DNA of 64,000 bases from Acidovorax sp. 69. Its GTDB lineage: Bacteria > Pseudomonadota > Gammaproteobacteria > Burkholderiales > Burkholderiaceae_C. The stretch's first letter is position 1; each line of letters begins with the position of its first letter. The stretch covers positions 4,402,501-4,466,500 of the forward strand of contig NZ_PGEP01000001.1 in NCBI RefSeq assembly GCF_002797445.1, in the 5' to 3' direction. Positions 37,428-46,433 of the stretch are shown piece by piece. The translations under genes were made by a program, and so were the position numbers. The notes under the pieces are model-generated. The model had not been told where the DNA came from and searched no databases. It saw only the letters and a list, made by a program, of their open reading frames with translations.

Positions 37428-39401
37428 ATGAGCGTTTTTTCATCGATTGCCAGCGCGGGCACGCCCGTCGCTTCCGTGCCGGCCACTACCAATACCATAG
37501 CTACTAGCGCAATAACAGCAAGCACTGTAGGCCAAAATGGCTTGAAATCCAGTGCGCGTTTCAGCATTGGCATCGACTTGGGCACCACCCACTGCGCGCT
37601 GTCTTTTGTCGACAAAGGCGCCAGCGATGGCGAGTCCGTGGTGCAGGGCGTGCTGGACATTCCCCAGCTCACCGCGCCCGCCAGCGTGGAAGGCAAGCCC
37701 CTGCTGCCGTCGTTTTTGTACCTGCCCCACGAGAGCGAGCTGACTGAAGCCGAGCGCACCTTGCCCGGCGCACCGGCGGCGCACGCCATCACCGGCGAAT
37801 TCGCCCGCAACCGTGGCGCAGCCACGCCCATCCGCCTGGTCAGCAGCGCCAAAAGCTGGCTGTGCCACCCTGGCGTGGATCGCCGCGCGGGCATCCTGCC
37901 GCCCGATGCGCCCGAAGAAGTCCAGCGCATCTCGCCGCTGACCGCGTCGACGCGTTATCTGGAACACCTGCGCTGGGCCTGGGAGCAAGCCCACCCCGAG
38001 GCACCGTTTGCCCAGCAGGACATCACCGTCACCATCCCCGCCTCGTTCGACCCCGCCGCGCGCGAGCTGACGGCCGAGGCCTGCAAGGCCGCAGGTTTCC
38101 AGAACCTGACCCTGCTGGAAGAACCCCAGGCCGCGCTGTACAGCTGGATCCAGGCCAGCGGCGGCCAGTGGCGCAAGCAGGTGCACCACGGCGACGTGAT
38201 CCTGGTGGTGGACGTGGGCGGTGGCACCACCGACCTGTCGCTCATCGCCGTGCTGGAGCGCGAGGGCAACCTGGAATTGCAACGCATTGCCGTGGGCGAA
38301 CACATCCTGCTGGGCGGCGACAACATGGACCTGGCGCTGGCCTACGGCGTGGCCCGCAAGCTGGCGCAAGAAGGCAAGCAGCTGGACGCCTGGCAAACCC
38401 GCGCCCTGTCGCACGGTTGCCGCGCCGCCAAAGAGCAATTGCTGGCCGATGAAACCCTGCAGTCCGTGCCCGTGGTGGTGCCCAGCCGGGGCAGCAAGCT
38501 CATCGGCGGCTCCATCCGCACCGAAGTCACGCGCCAAGAGGTGCTGGCCATGCTGGTCGAAGGCTTCTTCCCCCGGGTTGCGGTCAGCGACAAACCCCAG
38601 ACCCGCGCCCGCGCGGCGCTCACGCAACTGGGCCTGCCCTACGCGCAAGACGCCGCCGTCACGCGCCACCTGGCCGCCTTCCTGAGTCGCCAGGTCCACG
38701 CCCTGCAAGCCATCGAGGGTTTGAATGGGGCGCCGGTGGACGGCGCCACCTTCTTGCACCCCACGGCCATTTTGTTCAACGGCGGCGTGCTCAAAGCGCC
38801 GCAGATCGAGCAGCGCATTCTCGAAGTGATCAACGGCTGGCTGGACAGCGAGGCCTGCGCGCCCGCCCGCCTGCTCGACGGCGCCAACCTGGACCTCGCC
38901 GTGGCCCGTGGCGCGGCCTACTACGGCCACATCACCACCACCGGCCGTGGCGTGCGCATCCGCGGCGGCACGGCCCAGTCGTACTACGTGGGCGTGGAGT
39001 CCAACATGCCCGCGATCCCCGGCATGGAGCCGCCCCTGTCTGCGCTGTGCCTGGCACCGTTTGGCATGGAAGAAGGCACGGAAGTGGCGCTGGATGCGCA
39101 AGAGTTCGGCCTGGTCGTGGGCGAGCCCGTGCGCCTGCGTTTCTTCGGCTCGTCCGTGCGCCGTACCGACGCCGTGGGCACCCTGCTGGACTTCTGGGGC
39201 CCGGAAGAACTGGTGGAGCTGCAGGAGATTGAGTTGAACCTGCCGGCGTCGGGGCGTACCGCGGGCGAGGTGGTGCCTGTCACGCTGGAAGCCCGGGTGA
39301 CGGACATCGGCACGCTGGAGCTGAACGCCGTGCCGGTGGGCGGTGCGGAGCGCTGGAAGGTGGAGTTTGACGTGCGGGCGGAGACGGCAGACGCGGCATA
39401 G
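37428..39401 (+). CDS. Hsp70 family protein (first of pair)
   Basis: A 657-residue divergent Hsp70. The ATPase domain shows FSIGIDLGTTHCALSFVD (phosphate 1, near residue 47), ITVTIPASFDPAARELT, LLEEPQAALYSWI, VILVVDVGGGTTDLSLI (phosphate 2) and GGDNMDLALAYG. The peptide-binding half is less conserved than in DnaK. Residues 1-45 are a low-complexity extension, of which about 20 residues are encoded by a dispersed repeat copy (37495-37550). It is not DnaK; its client and co-chaperone are unknown. It starts three bases after DUF2760. Confidence 0.9.
   Translation: MSVFSSIASAGTPVASVPATTNTIATSAITASTVGQNGLKSSARFSIGIDLGTTHCALSFVDKGASDGESVVQGVLDIPQLTAPASVEGKPLLPSFLYLPHESELTEAERTLPGAPAAHAITGEFARNRGAATPIRLVSSAKSWLCHPGVDRRAGILPPDAPEEVQRISPLTASTRYLEHLRWAWEQAHPEAPFAQQDITVTIPASFDPAARELTAEACKAAGFQNLTLLEEPQAALYSWIQASGGQWRKQVHHGDVILVVDVGGGTTDLSLIAVLEREGNLELQRIAVGEHILLGGDNMDLALAYGVARKLAQEGKQLDAWQTRALSHGCRAAKEQLLADETLQSVPVVVPSRGSKLIGGSIRTEVTRQEVLAMLVEGFFPRVAVSDKPQTRARAALTQLGLPYAQDAAVTRHLAAFLSRQVHALQAIEGLNGAPVDGATFLHPTAILFNGGVLKAPQIEQRILEVINGWLDSEACAPARLLDGANLDLAVARGAAYYGHITTTGRGVRIRGGTAQSYYVGVESNMPAIPGMEPPLSALCLAPFGMEEGTEVALDAQEFGLVVGEPVRLRFFGSSVRRTDAVGTLLDFWGPEELVELQEIELNLPASGRTAGEVVPVTLEARVTDIGTLELNAVPVGGAERWKVEFDVRAETADAA
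37495..37550 (+). repeat. Dispersed repeat copy inside the first Hsp70 gene
   Basis: CATAGCTACTAGCGC, a short loop, AGCAAGCACTGTAGGCC, then AAAATGGCTTGAAATCC. It encodes NTIATSAITASTVGQNGLKS just before the conserved ATPase domain. Confidence 0.75.
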
Positions 39402-39436
39402 CCGCCCAGCCCACCGCTCACGCTCTGTCCCACTCC

Positions 39437-42394
39437 ATGGCTGCCGCGCCCCCATCGTCTGCCTTTGTCGTCGGTATCGACCTGGGCACCAGCCACACCG
39501 TGGCCGCCAGCGTGCCCCTGGGCGGGGCGGCGGCCGACATTGCGCTGCTGCCCATCCCCCAGCGCAGCACTGCCGGTGAGGTCACCGCACAGCCGCTGCT
39601 GCCCTCCATGCGCTACCAGGCCGCCCCCGGCGAACTGGGCGATGCCTGGCAGCAGCCCTGGCCCGCGCAGGGCGCGACGGCAGAGGCGCCCGCCGTCGTG
39701 GGCCGCTGGGCGCGCGATCTGGGCGCTGCGGTGCCCGCGCGGCTGGTGGCCAGCGCCAAGAGCTGGTTGTCCCACACCGGGGTGGACCGCACGGCCGACA
39801 TCCTGCCCTGGGGCGCGCCCGAGGGCGAAGGAGGCGTGGCCAAAATCTCGCCGCTGAAGGCCTCGGCCTCGTACCTGGCGCATGTCGCGGCCGCCTGGAA
39901 CGCCGCGCACCCCGACGCACCGCTGCAGCAGCAAACCGTGGTGCTCACCGTGCCCGCCTCGTTCGATGAGGGTGCGCGCGCACTGACGCTGGAGGCCGCG
40001 CAGCTTGCAGGCCTGCCCCCGGTGCACCTGCTGGAAGAGCCCAAGGCCGCGTTCCACGACTGGCTGGTGCTACAGGGCGACCGCCTGGCCGCACAGCTGG
40101 CGCACAGCCGCCTGGTGCTGGTGGTGGACGTGGGCGGCGGCACCACCGATCTCACGCTGATCCGCGTCGAGCCCAGCGAGCCCGGCGCGCAGGGTGGTGG
40201 GTTGCCCACGCTCACCCGCACCGCCGTGGGCGAGCACCTGATGCTGGGCGGCGACAACATGGACCTGGCGCTGGCGCACCGGATGGAGCCGCACTTCGCC
40301 CCCGATGGCCAGCGCCTGCCCGCCGCGCGCTTTGCCCAGCTGGTGCAGCGCTGCCGACAGGCCAAGGAACAACTGCTCGCGCACGACGCACCCGAGAGCG
40401 TGGCCGTGACCCTGCTGGGCGGCGGCAGCCGCGTGCTGGCGCAGGCGCAAACCGCCACACTCACGCGCGAACAAGTACAGCAATGGGTGGTGGACGGCTT
40501 CTTCCCGCCCGCGCAGGCGCACGACGCGCCCGCCAAACGCCAGGGCGCGCTGCGGGGCCTGGGCCTGCCCTACCCGGCCGATGCGGCCATCACGCGGCAT
40601 CTGGCGCAGTTTTTGGCGCAGCACGCTCCCGATGGGCTGCCCGACACCTTGCTGCTCAACGGTGGCGTGTTCCATGCGCACGCCATCGTGCAGCGCCTTA
40701 CCGACCAGCTCACGGCATGGCGCGGCAGCCCGCTGCGCGTGCTGCACAACCCCCACCCCGACTGGGCCGTGGCGCGTGGCGCGGCCGCGTACGGGCTGGG
40801 GCGCTTCCAGCCCGCGCCAACCGCCGCCGAGCAGTTCTCCGAAAAATCAGCATCCAATCAACCTCCAGCGCAATCACAGCAAGCGCTGGCAGCTATCAAA
40901 TCCAAAGCAGACAGCGCCAGTCCGCGCTGGCCCCACATTGGCGGCGGCTCGGCGCGCAGCTACTGGCTGGTGCTGCCCGGCCCACCCGGCGCGCCGCCGC
41001 AGGGTGTGTGCCTGCTGCCCAAGGGCACGGGCGAAGGCGTGCGCATTGTGCTGAGCGGCCGCCGGTTTGCGCTGCGGCTGGGCCAGGCCGTGCGTTTTGC
41101 GTTGCTGGCCCACAGCAACCCACGCGCCAGTGCCCAGGCCGGCCAGATCGGCCCGCTGGTGGGCGACGGCTGGGTCGAGTTGCCGCCCCTGTCCACTGTG
41201 CTGCCCGCGCCCGAAGGCCCGGCCAAGGCGCAGGTCGAGGTGCAGCTGCAGGCCCGCATGACCGAAGTGGGCACGCTCGAAGTGCGCTGCGTGGCCGCGC
41301 ACGACCCCGCGCAATCGTGGCTGCTGCCGTTTGCCGTGCGCGGTGCCATCGCAGCGCCGCAGACAGCTCCTGAATCCATAGCTACCAGCGCTGATGCAGA
41401 GAGCGCTGGAGGCCAAAAACACCTAAATCACCCGGGCACCGCGGTCTCCACCGCCGTGGCCCAGATCGACCGCATCTTCGGCACGCAGGCCCAGGAGATC
41501 GGCCCGCGCGAAGTGCGCCAGCTGCGCCAAACGCTGGAAAGAACCCTGGGCCCGCGCGAGGCTTGGGACATCGCTGTGCTGCGCGCGCTGTTCGACGCAC
41601 TGCTGCTGCGCGCCAAGCGCCGCCGCCGCACGCCCGAGCACGAGCGCGCGTGGCTCAACCTGGCCGGTTGGTGCCTGCGCCCTGGCGTGGGCGCCGAGTT
41701 GGACGGCTGGCGCATCGCGCAAATCTGGGCCCTGTACGCGCCCGGCCTGGCGCACCGCCAGGAGGCCGCCAACTGGACCGAATGGTGGGTGTTCTGGCGC
41801 CGCGTGGCTGCGGGGCTGAACGAGGACCAGCAAATGCAGGTGCTGGAGGCCGTGGCCGGGCACATGCAAAAGGCGGTGCAGCAAACCACTCGCAAACGCG
41901 AGGACGGCAGCGGCGGCAAATCTACCCACGGCAGCTACGAAGACATGCTGCGCCTGTTTGCCGCCATGGAGGCCGTGCCCTGGCCATACCGCCAGGAGAT
42001 GGGCCAGTGGATGCTGCAGCGCCTGCGCCGCCCCGCCGAAACCACCCAAACCTGGTGGGCCATCGGCCGCCTGGCCGCGCGCCATTCCCTTGCAGCCAAT
42101 GCCCACCGCATCATGCCCCCGGATGCGGCGCAGGAGTTCATCGACGCCACGCTCGCACAAGACTGGCGCAAGAACGAAACCGCCATGTTCGCCGCCGTGC
42201 AAATGGCCCGCATGACCGGCGACCGCGCCCTCGACCTGCCCAACTCTGTGCGCAACCAGGTGCTGGACAAAATGCGCGCCAGCGGCGCCCCCACGCGGTG
42301 GACCACGATGGTGGAGCAGGTGGTACCGATGGCCGCCGAAGACCAGCAACGCAGCCTTGGCGACAGCCTGCCGCCGGGATTGGTGCTGCTGTAG
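39437..42394 (+). CDS. Hsp70 family protein with long C-terminal extension (DUF3731-like)
   Basis: A 985-residue Hsp70 paralogue. It repeats the same signatures: VVGIDLGTSHTVAASV, VLTVPASFDEGARALTLEAA, HLLEEPKAAFHDWL, LVLVVDVGGGTTDLTLI and GGDNMDLALAHR. After about residue 660 a helical region of over 300 residues follows (REVRQLRQTLERTLGPREAW, then WLNLAGWCLRPGVGAELDGW), which I recall as DUF3731. Two dispersed repeat copies lie in frame, at 40856-40902 and 41374-41420, in linker-like sequence. It is 35 bases after the first Hsp70 gene. Confidence 0.88.
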   Translation: MAAAPPSSAFVVGIDLGTSHTVAASVPLGGAAADIALLPIPQRSTAGEVTAQPLLPSMRYQAAPGELGDAWQQPWPAQGATAEAPAVVGRWARDLGAAVPARLVASAKSWLSHTGVDRTADILPWGAPEGEGGVAKISPLKASASYLAHVAAAWNAAHPDAPLQQQTVVLTVPASFDEGARALTLEAAQLAGLPPVHLLEEPKAAFHDWLVLQGDRLAAQLAHSRLVLVVDVGGGTTDLTLIRVEPSEPGAQGGGLPTLTRTAVGEHLMLGGDNMDLALAHRMEPHFAPDGQRLPAARFAQLVQRCRQAKEQLLAHDAPESVAVTLLGGGSRVLAQAQTATLTREQVQQWVVDGFFPPAQAHDAPAKRQGALRGLGLPYPADAAITRHLAQFLAQHAPDGLPDTLLLNGGVFHAHAIVQRLTDQLTAWRGSPLRVLHNPHPDWAVARGAAAYGLGRFQPAPTAAEQFSEKSASNQPPAQSQQALAAIKSKADSASPRWPHIGGGSARSYWLVLPGPPGAPPQGVCLLPKGTGEGVRIVLSGRRFALRLGQAVRFALLAHSNPRASAQAGQIGPLVGDGWVELPPLSTVLPAPEGPAKAQVEVQLQARMTEVGTLEVRCVAAHDPAQSWLLPFAVRGAIAAPQTAPESIATSADAESAGGQKHLNHPGTAVSTAVAQIDRIFGTQAQEIGPREVRQLRQTLERTLGPREAWDIAVLRALFDALLLRAKRRRRTPEHERAWLNLAGWCLRPGVGAELDGWRIAQIWALYAPGLAHRQEAANWTEWWVFWRRVAAGLNEDQQMQVLEAVAGHMQKAVQQTTRKREDGSGGKSTHGSYEDMLRLFAAMEAVPWPYRQEMGQWMLQRLRRPAETTQTWWAIGRLAARHSLAANAHRIMPPDAAQEFIDATLAQDWRKNETAMFAAVQMARMTGDRALDLPNSVRNQVLDKMRASGAPTRWTTMVEQVVPMAAEDQQRSLGDSLPPGLVLL
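40856..40902 (+). repeat. Dispersed repeat copy inside the second Hsp70 gene
   Basis: Reverse-orientation copy: ACCTCCAGCGCAATC, then ACAGCAAGCGCTGGCAGCTAT. It encodes NQPPAQSQQALAAIKS, a low-complexity insert before the RSYWLVLPGPP block. Confidence 0.7.
41374..41420 (+). repeat. Dispersed repeat copy inside the second Hsp70 gene
   Basis: ATCCATAGCTACCAGCGCTG, short loop, GAGCGCTGGAGGCC. It encodes ESIATSADAESAGGQK, a linker between the substrate-binding part and the helical C-terminal extension. Confidence 0.75.
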
Positions 42395-42480
42395 GCGGGG
42401 CAAGGTCCCTCCTCCGGGTTCATGCCAAGGGCGCACCGACCAGATTGGGGCAAGAATCGGCGGACACTTTCATCGCCGCC

Positions 42481-44325
42481 ATGAGCCCCAGCCAGATCAT
42501 CGTCCTCGCGACACCCGTCTTTTTCCTGCTGATCGCCATCGAGTTGCTGGTCGCGTACTAACGCCAGCGCAGCGCGTACCGGCTGGCCGATGCCATCAGC
42601 AGCATCAGCCTGGGGATGCTGAGCCAGACCAGCGCCGTGTTCACCCGGCTGCTGCGTGTAGGCATCTACACCGCACTGTTCGAGCATGTGGCGCTGTGGC
42701 GCAACGATGCGTTCTGGACCAGCCTGCCCGGCTGGCTGCTGGCGCTGGTGTTCTATGACTTTTGCTACTACTGGCTGCACCGCATGGGCCACGAGTCGGC
42801 GGTGCTGTGGGCCGCGCACGCGGTGCACCACCAGAGCCAGGACTACAACCTGAGCACCGCGCTGCGCCAGACCAGCTCGGGCGCGCTGCTGGGCTGGGTT
42901 TTTTATGTGCCCATGGCGCTGGCGGGCGTGCCGCCGCTGGTGTTTGCGGTGGTGGCGCTGATCGACTTGCTCTACCAGTTCTGGGTGCACACCGAGCAGG
43001 TGGGGCGCCTGGGCTGGTTTGACCGCTGGTTTTGCAGCCCCAGCAACCACCGCGTGCACCACGCGGTGAACGACAGCTATCTGGACAAGAACTACGGCGG
43101 CATCCTGATCGTGTGGGACCGGCTGTTTGGCACCTTCAAGGACGAAGACGACCAGGAGAAATGTGTGTACGGCACACGCGGCCTGCTCAACAGCTGGGAC
43201 CCGCTGTGGGCCAACGCCCAGGTCTACGCGGGGCTGGCGCACGACAGCTGGCATGCACGCAACTGGCTCGACAAGGTCCGGGTGTGGATCAAGCCCCCCG
43301 GCTGGCGGCCAGCCGATGTGGCCGAGCGCTTTCCCAAGCCCGCTTTCAGCATGGCGCAGATGCAGCTTTACCACCCGCCGCTGTCGCGTGCCGTGCAGCG
43401 GTTTGCGTTGGTGCAGTTCGGCGTGTTGCTGGCGGGCGTGGCGGCCTTTTTGTGGCAGGCAGATGCGGCACCGCTGGCCGACAACGCGATCTGGTTTGCG
43501 GTGCTGCTGGTGTGCCAGTGGGCGTTGGGCGCCGTGTTGCAGGGGCGCATCGGCATGCTGATGGCGCTGATGCTGCAAAGCGGCGCGCTGGCCACCGCCA
43601 CGAGTGCGCTGGGGTTTATGCAATGGTACTGGCTGTTCAAGCCACTGACGATGGTGATTGCTATGATTTTGGTAGCTATTAGCACTTATTCATCAAGCGC
43701 TAGAGGCCTATTTGACTCAAAACGCTGGGCGTTGCTGGCCGCAGCCCTGGCCGGATCGCTGGCCGGGGATGTGTTTCTCATGTTCCCCGGCTTCTTCATT
43801 CCCGGTCTGGTGAGTTTTCTGGTGGCGCATCTGTTTTATGTGGCGCTGTTCAAAAGCGGACAGCGGTGGTTTCCGCACCGGGGTGCACTGACCGCCACGC
43901 TGGGGGTTGGCGCGGCGATGTACGCCTTTTTGTGGGTGGGCGGGCTGCCGCCTGCGCTGCGTGCGCCTGTGGCCGCCTATGTGCTGGTGATCGCGCTGAT
44001 GGCGGCCCAGGCCATCGGCCGGGCGACGGTGCTGCGCGATGCACCGTCGCTGCTGGTCGCCATCGGCGCCGGGTTCTTCATGCTCAGCGACTCGCTGCTG
44101 GCCACCAACCGATTCGTGCAACCGCTGCCTGGGTCACAGGTGTGGGTGCTGGGCACCTACTACGCGGCCCAGGCGCTGATCGTCAGCGGGTGGCTGGCCC
44201 ACACCGCCCCAGCGCCCGCCACCGCTGCGCAGCGAACGGGCGCAACGGGGGATGAGGGCCGCACCCACGTGAAGCGGGACATGGCCGCAAGCGCCGCCCC
44301 CGAGACGGCGACACAATCTTCCTGA
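42481..44325 (+). pseudogene. Fatty acid hydroxylase / YhhN lysoplasmalogenase fusion with internal stop
   Basis: The gene seems to begin at the ATG at 42481 (MSPSQIIVLATPVFFLLIAIE) but meets TAA at 42559-42561 and continues in the same frame (RQRSAYRLADAISSISLGML). A shorter product could start at the ATG at 42616 (569 residues), losing the first helix. Residues 40-180 of that product form the sterol desaturase/fatty acid hydroxylase domain with the histidine clusters HRMGH, HAVHHQ and HRVHH. From about residue 340 a YhhN-type membrane domain follows (FKPLTMVIAMILVAIS, then GDVFLMFPGFFIPGLVSFLVAH). The two domains would act on membrane lipids. It may be active, truncated or a sequencing artefact. 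Confidence 0.8.
43657..43721 (+). repeat. Dispersed repeat copy inside the fusion gene
   Basis: ATTGCTATGATTTTGGTAGC, then TATTAGCACTTATTC, AAGCGCTAGAGGCC. It encodes AMILVAISTYSSSARGLFDS, between the first and second helices of the YhhN-like domain. Confidence 0.8.
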
Positions 44326-44350
44326 GAATCTCTGGGCGGCGGGCGATGGT

Positions 44351-44416
44351 TTTATAGCCAAAATGGCCGCTGGCGCTTTTAGAACATGCGCTGACAGCTA
44401 TTTAATCAATAGCAAT
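44351..44416. repeat. Dispersed repeat copy
   Basis: Reverse-orientation copy between the convergent fusion gene and ABC ATPase gene: GGCCGCTGGCGCTTTTAG, then CATGCGCTGACAGCTATTT. It could form a bidirectional terminator. Confidence 0.75.
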
Positions 44417-44430
44417 TCGCCTGCCTGTGC

Positions 44431-45177
44431 TCACACGGCAGGCGCTGGCTCCACGCCCACGGTGATGGCCTCATCGCGCGCGATCCGGCCATCCACCAGC
44501 TCCACCAGGCGGTCGCAGCGCGCGGCCAGGCGCGGGTCGTGCGTGACCACCACAAAGCTGGTACCCCGCTCGGCGTGGATGCGGCGCAGCAGGGCAAACA
44601 CGTCGGCCGACGAGGCGGTGTCCAGGTTGCCCGTGGGTTCATCGGCCAGCACCAGCGGCGGGTTCATGACCAGCGCACGCGCAATGGCCACGCGCTGCTG
44701 CATGCCGCCCGACAGCTCCCCCGGCCGCTTGTCCATGGCCTGGGCCAGGCCCACGGCGTCCAGCAGGCTGCGCGCGTGATCGCGGTGGGCGGCGCTGACG
44801 CGGCCTTCGGCCATCAAGGCGGGCAGCGTCACGTTCTCCAGCGCAGAGAACGCGGGCAGCAGGTGGTGGAACTGAAAAACAAACCCGAGCGTGCTGCGTC
44901 GGCGCAGGGTCAGGGCTGCATCGTCCAGGCCCTGCACTGCTTCGCCGTCCAGTAGATAGCTGCCGGACGTCATCCGTTCGAGCAAGCCCAGGATGTTGAG
45001 CAGCGTGCTCTTGCCCGAGCCCGAAGGCCCCATCAGCGCGATGAACTCGCCCCGGTGGACCTTCAGGTCGATGCCATGCAGCACCTCGGCCTCACTGGGG
45101 CGGCCCAGGTTGTAGCTCTTGCGCACGGCGTCGAGCGCGATGAGTTCGGGGGCAGCAGCGACGTTCACAGCGTTCAC
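44431..45177 (-). CDS. ABC transporter ATP-binding protein (LolD/MacB type)
   Basis: About 248 residues. Walker [17 protein letters not shown]-loop [12 protein letters not shown], signature [15 protein letters not shown], Walker [14 protein letters not shown]-loop VVTHDPRL. This is the MacB/LolD group that works with FtsX-like permeases. The GTG at 45177 has AAGG six bases upstream and lies eight bases after the permease stop; an ATG further up overlaps the permease gene. It is the last gene of adaptor-permease-ATPase. Confidence 0.9.
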   Translation of the reverse strand: MNAVNVAAAPELIALDAVRKSYNLGRPSEAEVLHGIDLKVHRGEFIALMGPSGSGKSTLLNILGLLERMTSGSYLLDGEAVQGLDDAALTLRRRSTLGFVFQFHHLLPAFSALENVTLPALMAEGRVSAAHRDHARSLLDAVGLAQAMDKRPGELSGGMQQRVAIARALVMNPPLVLADEPTGNLDTASSADVFALLRRIHAERGTSFVVVTHDPRLAARCDRLVELVDGRIARDEAITVGVEPAPAV

Positions 45178-45184
45178 GCGGCCT

Positions 45185-46423
45185 TCACATGCGGATGGCC
45201 TGCGCCGGGTCCAGCGCCGCCGCGCGCCGCGCTGGCGCCACGGCCGCCAGCACGCCGCACACCGACGCAATCAGCGCAATCTGCACTGCCATGGCGGGCG
45301 CCAGCGATATCGAAAAGAGCGGCATGCCGTCCGAGCCCCGCACAAAGTGGGTGAACACCCAGATCAGCGCCACGGCCAGCAGCAGGCCCAGCACCGAGCC
45401 CAGCGCGCCCACCACGGCGCCCTGCACCAAAAACACGCGCAGAACCTGGCCCCGGGTGGCGCCCATGGCGCGCAAGATGCCGATCTCGCGGCCCTTTTGC
45501 ACCACCGACACCACCAGCACACTGGCAATGCCCAGCACCACCACCGCCAGCACCACGCCCCGGATGATGGAGGTGCTGATCGACTGTGCATTGAGCGCTG
45601 ACACCAGCTGGGCATTGCTCTCCTGCCAGCTCTCTATCTTGTAGGGAAACTGGGTCTGCAACTCGCGCGCCAGGGTCTGGGCTACCCACACATCTTTCAG
45701 GGTCAGGTCGAGCTGGCTCGCGCCCCCGGGCAGCGCCAGCAGGCTTTGCGCGGCGCGCAGCGGCACGATCACGGTGCGCCGGTTCAGGTCTTTCACGCCC
45801 AGGTCCACCAGCGCGGTGACGCGCACCGAATCACTCACCGTGCCGCCCGCGCCGCTCGTCTGCACCGTGAGCCGGTCTCCCACGCGCACGCCCAGGTCAG
45901 AGGCCAGCTCGCGCCCCACGATGGCCTCGCCCGGTGACAGCCGCGCCGTGCCACTGACCACCTTGGAGCGCAGCCCCACCACGCGGTCATAGCGGTCCAG
46001 GTCAACACCCATCAGGGCCATGGCTTGCGATGCCTCGCCGCGCAACGCCAGGCCAGAGCCGGACACCATGGGCGACACCCCGGCGACTTCGGGCAATCGC
46101 TCCAGCAGCGGCACCAGCGCCTGCCAGTTGGCGACGGACCGCAGGCGCTGGGCACGCGGCTGCGTTTCAGTCAGCGCAGCGATGCCAGGCAAGGCAGGGG
46201 CTGCCGGTATGACCAGGTCGTCCGGCGCCCGCAGGGTAATGTGCGCCTGGGCGCCCAGGGTTTTGGCCAGGGTGTTCGATTGCAGTCCATTGATCAGCGC
46301 AGAGATGTAGGCAATGACCGCCACACCCGCCGCCACACCCACGATGATGAGCACGGTCTGCATGCGCCCCTCGCGCAAAAAACGCAGCGCCACGCGCAAT
46401 TCAAAGCCGGGCCAGATCCACAT
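45185..46423 (-). CDS. FtsX-like ABC permease
   Basis: A 412-residue inner-membrane protein with four helices: one near residues 20-45 (QTVLIIVGVAAGVAVIAYI), then three near the C terminus (GVVLAVVVLGIASVLVVSV; VVGALGSVLGLLLAVALIWV; AVQIALIASVCGVLAAVAP). The large periplasmic MacB-like domain lies between (residues 50-280). It pairs with the ATPase downstream and the HlyD-type adaptor upstream, a MacAB-like arrangement for export or lipoprotein handling. The substrate is unknown. Confidence 0.88.
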   Translation of the reverse strand: MWIWPGFELRVALRFLREGRMQTVLIIVGVAAGVAVIAYISALINGLQSNTLAKTLGAQAHITLRAPDDLVIPAAPALPGIAALTETQPRAQRLRSVANWQALVPLLERLPEVAGVSPMVSGSGLALRGEASQAMALMGVDLDRYDRVVGLRSKVVSGTARLSPGEAIVGRELASDLGVRVGDRLTVQTSGAGGTVSDSVRVTALVDLGVKDLNRRTVIVPLRAAQSLLALPGGASQLDLTLKDVWVAQTLARELQTQFPYKIESWQESNAQLVSALNAQSISTSIIRGVVLAVVVLGIASVLVVSVVQKGREIGILRAMGATRGQVLRVFLVQGAVVGALGSVLGLLLAVALIWVFTHFVRGSDGMPLFSISLAPAMAVQIALIASVCGVLAAVAPARRAAALDPAQAIRM

Positions 46424-46433
46424 GGCAGCGCGC

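Noticed and set aside
37440..39455. A 671-codon open frame on the minus strand
   Set aside because: It is antisense to the first Hsp70 gene, which has complete motifs; the antisense product is low complexity.
41935..43623. A 562-codon open frame on the minus strand
   Set aside because: Antisense to the second Hsp70 and the hydroxylase gene, with His/Gln-rich composition and no motif.
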